Shown here piece by piece: positions 5,417-9,140 of a stretch of 9,140 bases of DNA. Source of the stretch: Rhizobium sp. Q54 (lineage in GTDB: Bacteria; Pseudomonadota; Alphaproteobacteria; Rickettsiales; UBA1997); contig CAMBES010000054.1 of NCBI GenBank assembly GCA_945865855.1, positions 1 to 9,140 on the forward strand, given 5' to 3'. The translations under genes were made by a program, and so were the position numbers. Every line of letters begins with the position of its first letter. The first letter of the stretch is position 1. Below the pieces are notes generated by a model. That model was not told the origin of the DNA. It did no database searches and was given only the letters and a program-made list of their open reading frames with translations.

Positions 5417-6280
5417 ATGAAAATTTACAAATCTCTCTGCCCAGCAAAAATTAATCTTTTTCTAAAAGTCGTAGGAAAGCGCTCAGACGGCTTTCACGAG
5501 TTAGAGTCTTTTTTCGCTTTTACCGATTTATTTGACGAGCTTTCAGTTGAGGTAAGCGATAATTTTTCTCTCGAAATATCTGGTGAATTTGCGCGATTTG
5601 TTGATCAAAGAAATAATCTCTTCGTAAAAATTTTAGATTTTTTTTCGCGTGAATTCGATGTTCCAAAAAATCTAAAAATCAAAATTGTAAAAAATATTCC
5701 AGTCGGCTCTGGCCTGGGCGGTGGTTCGTCTAATGCGGCCTACTTCATTAAAGCTCTGAATGAAATTTTTTTGTTAAATCTCAACAAAAAAGCCCTGCAA
5801 GAAATCTCGCTGAAATTTGGTTCTGACATTGCCTTTTTCTTTGAAGATAATGCTTCGATTGTGACTGGTCGCGGTGAGGTGATTGAAAATTTTTCTGAAT
5901 TTTCTCCGATTAGGGCGCTGTTAATTCATCCTAAAATAGGTCTCAGCACTAAAGTAGTTTTCCAAAAGCTTGCCGGTAATTTTTCGCAAAAAATTACCGA
6001 AAGTAAATTAAGAAAAATGTCGATCGAAAATTTATTGAGCCTGCCAAATGACTTAGAGCAACCTGCGATCGCAACCTTGTCGGTTATTGAAGAAATTATT
6101 GATCAGCTCAAAGAATCTGGCGCGAATTTTGCCAAGATGTCGGGAAGTGGATCGGCTTGCTTTGGAGTTTTTTTCGACGAAGAAAAACTTACACAAGCCG
6201 AAGCAAAATGTGCCAAAAAATTTCCAAATTTTTTTCTAAAGAAAATTACGATTAACTGGTTTTCCGCTTGTAAGTTTTAA
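5417..6280 (+). CDS. ispE: 4-diphosphocytidyl-2-C-methyl-D-erythritol kinase (IspE)
   Basis: IspE is a GHMP-family kinase that phosphorylates CDP-methylerythritol at the 2-hydroxyl with ATP, in the middle of the MEP pathway. The 287-aa length is normal (E. coli 283). The N-terminal CPAKINLFLKV places the catalytic lysine at K11, followed by the conserved RSDGFHELES stretch. The GHMP ATP-binding motif PVGSGLGGGSSNAA is at 95-108. The catalytic aspartate is D137 in FGSDIAFF, and the C-terminal glycine-rich motif KMSGSGSACFGVF is present. No Shine-Dalgarno sequence is evident before the ATG, but the start fits the family. The last codons are convergent with the large minus-strand gene: the ispE TAA (6278-6280) overlaps the stop of that gene (6277-6279). 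Together with ispG it indicates de novo isoprenoid synthesis for quinones and undecaprenyl carriers. Confidence 0.96.
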   Translation: MKIYKSLCPAKINLFLKVVGKRSDGFHELESFFAFTDLFDELSVEVSDNFSLEISGEFARFVDQRNNLFVKILDFFSREFDVPKNLKIKIVKNIPVGSGLGGGSSNAAYFIKALNEIFLLNLNKKALQEISLKFGSDIAFFFEDNASIVTGRGEVIENFSEFSPIRALLIHPKIGLSTKVVFQKLAGNFSQKITESKLRKMSIENLLSLPNDLEQPAIATLSVIEEIIDQLKESGANFAKMSGSGSACFGVFFDEEKLTQAEAKCAKKFPNFFLKKITINWFSACKF

Positions 6281-9140
6281 CCCCCAGTTCTTAATCTATT
6301 TATAAGATCGCTATTATGTAATCTTTTAGCTCCTAATATTTCTATTTTTGTTCCAGGAGAAGAGGTGTCGACCTCTTGATTAAGTCCGTTAGTAATTTCT
6401 GGGCTATTCTCAACTTTAAATCTGAAACTGCCGATTTTGTTACTTTCAAATGTACAATTTGTGAATCTTGCAGTGGAGAAATTTTCAAGAATATTATCTT
6501 TCTCCTTTTCAAATCCTTCGAACGCATTCTCTAGATTTAGATTCTTAATCGTGCAGCTGCGGAAATCAGCGCGGTGGGTGCTCTGTAAAAATTTTCTAAC
6601 ATCTTCCGGTTCGGAGCCTTGGAAATCAAAAGTTAAGCCGCCATACATGGATCCATTTAGTCTGGTTGGTTCTACTAGATTGACTAATTCTTTAATATGT
6701 CTTGCCTCGAGCACTGGATTAGATTTGCCACGTTCACCAAAAGTCTCTTTGCTTAAACTGATTTTACCTCCGGGATATAATTTTGTGAGTTCTATGGCGT
6801 TTCTTAGTTGTCTTTCTGTTTTATTCGACTCACCTTTTAATAATTCTTTTCTGAGCCTTTCTATCTCTAGATTTTGAGTTTGTTTTTCTGATTCTAATTT
6901 TTTTATTGTGCTTTCCAAAATTTCCATCTCTCTATTTCTTTCTGAATCTTTGTGATTAAGAGTTGATCTCGCATTTACTTTCCCGGATAGTTCGTAATCT
7001 GAGACATTGATAACTAAGGGAGCTGATCCCAATTCTTTTAGTTTTTGTTTTTTATCTACTAAATCTAAAAGGGTCTTAGTAAAATCTTCGCTAATTGTTA
7101 GAGGAGATCCACCTTCGATAGTGACTTGGTGCTTGCTAGCATCAGTTATTGCAATAGAGCCTGTTTTATTTTCCGTAATCTCTTTGAGGAGTTGACTAAG
7201 TACTGTCGCTGTATTCCTCTCGGGGGCTTGATCTCCTCCCGCTTCTTTTTTTTCTAAAGCTTGGATTGTTACCCTTTTTATGCACTCGGTAATTTGTCTG
7301 ATGAGTGTGACGCGCTCAGTGGCAAATTTTTCTTCTGCTTCTGCTTTTCTTAATGCTTCATTTGCTTCTATAACATCGTTTTCTTTGCTCGATGCCAGTG
7401 CGTAGGAGTCTATTTTAGTTTTTAATTCTTTTAATTTCGCTTCTAAGTCAGCAATTGTTATTCTTGGAGCTGGTGTTTCTTCTGGAGTAAGTGCTGGAGG
7501 AGGTGTTACTTCCCTTGCAACGAAAGCTACTATTGGAATTTCTGCAACTGGTTGAAGAGTTGCGATTTTCAAATCAGTAAAAAATTTCCCCAATTCAGAT
7601 TTTTTATTTTCATCATTGAGAGTGGTGTAAATATCCATTTTTTCTATATTATTGATAGCCGGATCAGCCTCTTCATCTTTATTTTCATCTTTCGTTGTTT
7701 CTAGAAAAAGTTCACGACGATCAACCCGATTTCTAAAATTGATAAAGTTGTCGCGAACAGTTTTAGACACGTAATCATATTGATGTCGAAGACCATCTAG
7801 TTCATCATCTTTAAGTGCTGTAGCTATTGTTCCTTTGACTAATTTGTGCTCAAGAAAAACTCCATCAATTCCAAGAAGTTTTAGTAAGGCCGGTTTTTGT
7901 TTTAATTGTGCTAGACAGGTATCAAATTTTTTATCTTTTTCGGCTAAGACCTGAAATAGTGTCAATGAAACCTGATTGATAAAAGCTGCGCGGGAGAAGT
8001 CGTCAGTGTTGGTAAAAAATTCCTCAAAAGATTTTATTGCCTGATGATCTTCTGCTAGATTCAGTGACTTCTTAATTCCATTAATTGCTTCTCTAACACT
8101 GCTACTACCTACCGCGGAATAATCTTGTTTATTGAAATCAGCTCTATCTTGAAAGAAACTAAGAGAAATTAGTGCAGATAATGCGCCCTGATTAACTATT
8201 GCCGATCTCTCATTTAGTTTCTTATCGGCATTGTACAGACTAGTCGCATCGTGTGATAAATGGTTTTTGGTGTGTGTTGTTGAAGATGACGGAAGCGATG
8301 AAACATATTCAGTCTCAATAGCTTTCAGACCTTTTGGCAAATTATATGTAATTCCAACGATTTTAAATGGACTGCCAGCTGATCCAGTTTCGTAATGTTG
8401 CAAAAGACTAATTATCTGACTTTTTTGTTCGGCGTTCAAAGCAGGATTGACTAAGTCATTAAATAATAACTCGATTTCTTGCATCGCGATTAGCGAATTA
8501 ATTCTTTCATCCTGGCCTTGTAAGGTTTTGTTTAGCTCTGCTCTTGTGCTAGACATTCTTGCAGATGTACCAGCAGAAAAAGAGCCGGTTAATTTTTCTT
8601 TGCCTGGAATATATCCAATTAAAGCATTCAGCTTTTGCACCTTTTTTTGAAGACTAACAGCAGCATCTGGATCACGGGTTGCTTTTACAAGGCTTTTAAT
8701 TATTGCTTTCTGGTCCGCATCTAAGGTGGAAGTGTTAATGCCTGAAACTTTATCTCGGATCTCCTTTACAATACCTAAATTTTTGCCTCGTTCATATAAT
8801 ATTTTTCCGCCCAGAAGCTCGCGTTTTTTTCTTAATAATTCATCTTTATCAGTAGTTACTGCTAGAGGTTCTCTCTTGTCGGAATCCAACCTTGTTAGAG
8901 CATAATCAATTAGCCCAAGAGCTTCATCATCACTCATTCTTCGTTCGACAGAGCCATCATCTGTTTTTTCTTTCCAAGTCAAAGCAGCTCTTGTTAAGCC
9001 GATAGTTAGTTGTGAATTTTGGAGATCTATCAGCTTGATGATTTTAGTAGTTTTGTTGCCCGAGCTTAAACATTTCTCAAGCAGCCATCCTTGTTGTTGT
9101 GCATTAAATCTCCTCAAATCTTCATCAACAGCTTCTACAG
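6277..9140 (-). CDS. Very large uncharacterised protein with coiled coils and pentapeptide-like C-terminus (5' end beyond window)
   Basis: At least 953 codons are open from the right edge to the TAA at 6279-6277. The TTG at 9117 is only an internal candidate start: seven further in-frame codons precede it up to the edge without a stop, so the true N-terminus is probably outside. I do not recognise the protein. Counting from that TTG, it is hydrophilic and mainly helical, with no signal peptide or membrane segment visible. A Pro-rich hinge lies at about 532-552 (TPPPALTPEETPAP). It is followed by coiled-coil-like heptads at about 553-617 and a second set at about 724-772. The C-terminal part has two pentapeptide-like blocks, about 849-869 (ADFRSCTIKNLNLENAFEGF) and about 877-900 (ARFTNCTFESNKIGSFRF), compatible with a short right-handed beta-helix. 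Such an architecture is seen in large cytoplasmic or secreted proteins of intracellular bacteria, but an effector role is only a guess. It is convergent with ispE. Confidence 0.85.
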   Translation of the reverse strand, partial: VEAVDEDLRRFNAQQQGWLLEKCLSSGNKTTKIIKLIDLQNSQLTIGLTRAALTWKEKTDDGSVERRMSDDEALGLIDYALTRLDSDKREPLAVTTDKDELLRKKRELLGGKILYERGKNLGIVKEIRDKVSGINTSTLDADQKAIIKSLVKATRDPDAAVSLQKKVQKLNALIGYIPGKEKLTGSFSAGTSARMSSTRAELNKTLQGQDERINSLIAMQEIELLFNDLVNPALNAEQKSQIISLLQHYETGSAGSPFKIVGITYNLPKGLKAIETEYVSSLPSSSTTHTKNHLSHDATSLYNADKKLNERSAIVNQGALSALISLSFFQDRADFNKQDYSAVGSSSVREAINGIKKSLNLAEDHQAIKSFEEFFTNTDDFSRAAFINQVSLTLFQVLAEKDKKFDTCLAQLKQKPALLKLLGIDGVFLEHKLVKGTIATALKDDELDGLRHQYDYVSKTVRDNFINFRNRVDRRELFLETTKDENKDEEADPAINNIEKMDIYTTLNDENKKSELGKFFTDLKIATLQPVAEIPIVAFVAREVTPPPALTPEETPAPRITIADLEAKLKELKTKIDSYALASSKENDVIEANEALRKAEAEEKFATERVTLIRQITECIKRVTIQALEKKEAGGDQAPERNTATVLSQLLKEITENKTGSIAITDASKHQVTIEGGSPLTISEDFTKTLLDLVDKKQKLKELGSAPLVINVSDYELSGKVNARSTLNHKDSERNREMEILESTIKKLESEKQTQNLEIERLRKELLKGESNKTERQLRNAIELTKLYPGGKISLSKETFGERGKSNPVLEARHIKELVNLVEPTRLNGSMYGGLTFDFQGSEPEDVRKFLQSTHRADFRSCTIKNLNLENAFEGFEKEKDNILENFSTARFTNCTFESNKIGSFRFKVENSPEITNGLNQEVDTSSPGTKIEILGAKRLHNSDLINRLRTGG

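Noticed and set aside
6437..6877. Plus-strand open frame of 146 codons opposite the large protein
   Set aside because: It lies entirely antisense to a long continuous gene and has no recognisable domain or ribosome binding site. Its composition is that of a mirrored coding frame.

Overview
The window looks like a chromosomal segment of an AT-rich alphaproteobacterium, possibly a host-associated lineage of the Rickettsiales or Holosporales type. This placement is an inference from low GC, weak or absent Shine-Dalgarno sequences, MEP-pathway isoprenoid genes, a minimal MlaA/MlaC pair and repeat-rich intergenic DNA. No 16S rRNA or other decisive marker is present.

Layout. Positions 3-641 (+) hold the C-terminal part of a DUF2971-like protein whose start lies outside the window. 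Positions 770-1009 (-) encode a small GIY-YIG protein. Positions 1010-1685 are a gene-poor repeat island around a tRNA-Ser(UGA) gene on the minus strand. Directly 3' of the tRNA is a nested inverted-repeat cluster. Directly 5' of it are three tandem units of 39-40 nt that resemble the acceptor and D-arm half of the same tRNA. Beyond a featureless stretch lies a 130-bp MITE-like element with about 34-bp inverted ends, 35 bp in front of ispG.

Positions 1686-5257 (+) form a tightly packed operon: ispG, a BioC-like methyltransferase, a small TPR protein, mlaA and mlaC. Junctions are 1 nt, an 11-nt overlap, 1 nt and 2 nt. It combines isoprenoid precursor synthesis with retrograde phospholipid transport (Mla), so it is envelope-biased. 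ispE (5417-6280, +), a second MEP-pathway kinase, follows after 159 nt with a possible promoter of its own.

Positions 6277-9140 (-) are filled by one very large uncharacterised reading frame, at least 953 codons. It is convergent with ispE and shares stop-codon bases with it. It is still open at the right edge, so its true N-terminus is not seen. It is hydrophilic, has coiled-coil stretches and a Pro-rich hinge, and ends in a pentapeptide-like repeat region. This protein and the repeat island around tRNA-Ser are the least ordinary parts of the window. I found no CRISPR array, no intact transposase, no rRNA and no clear defence system.
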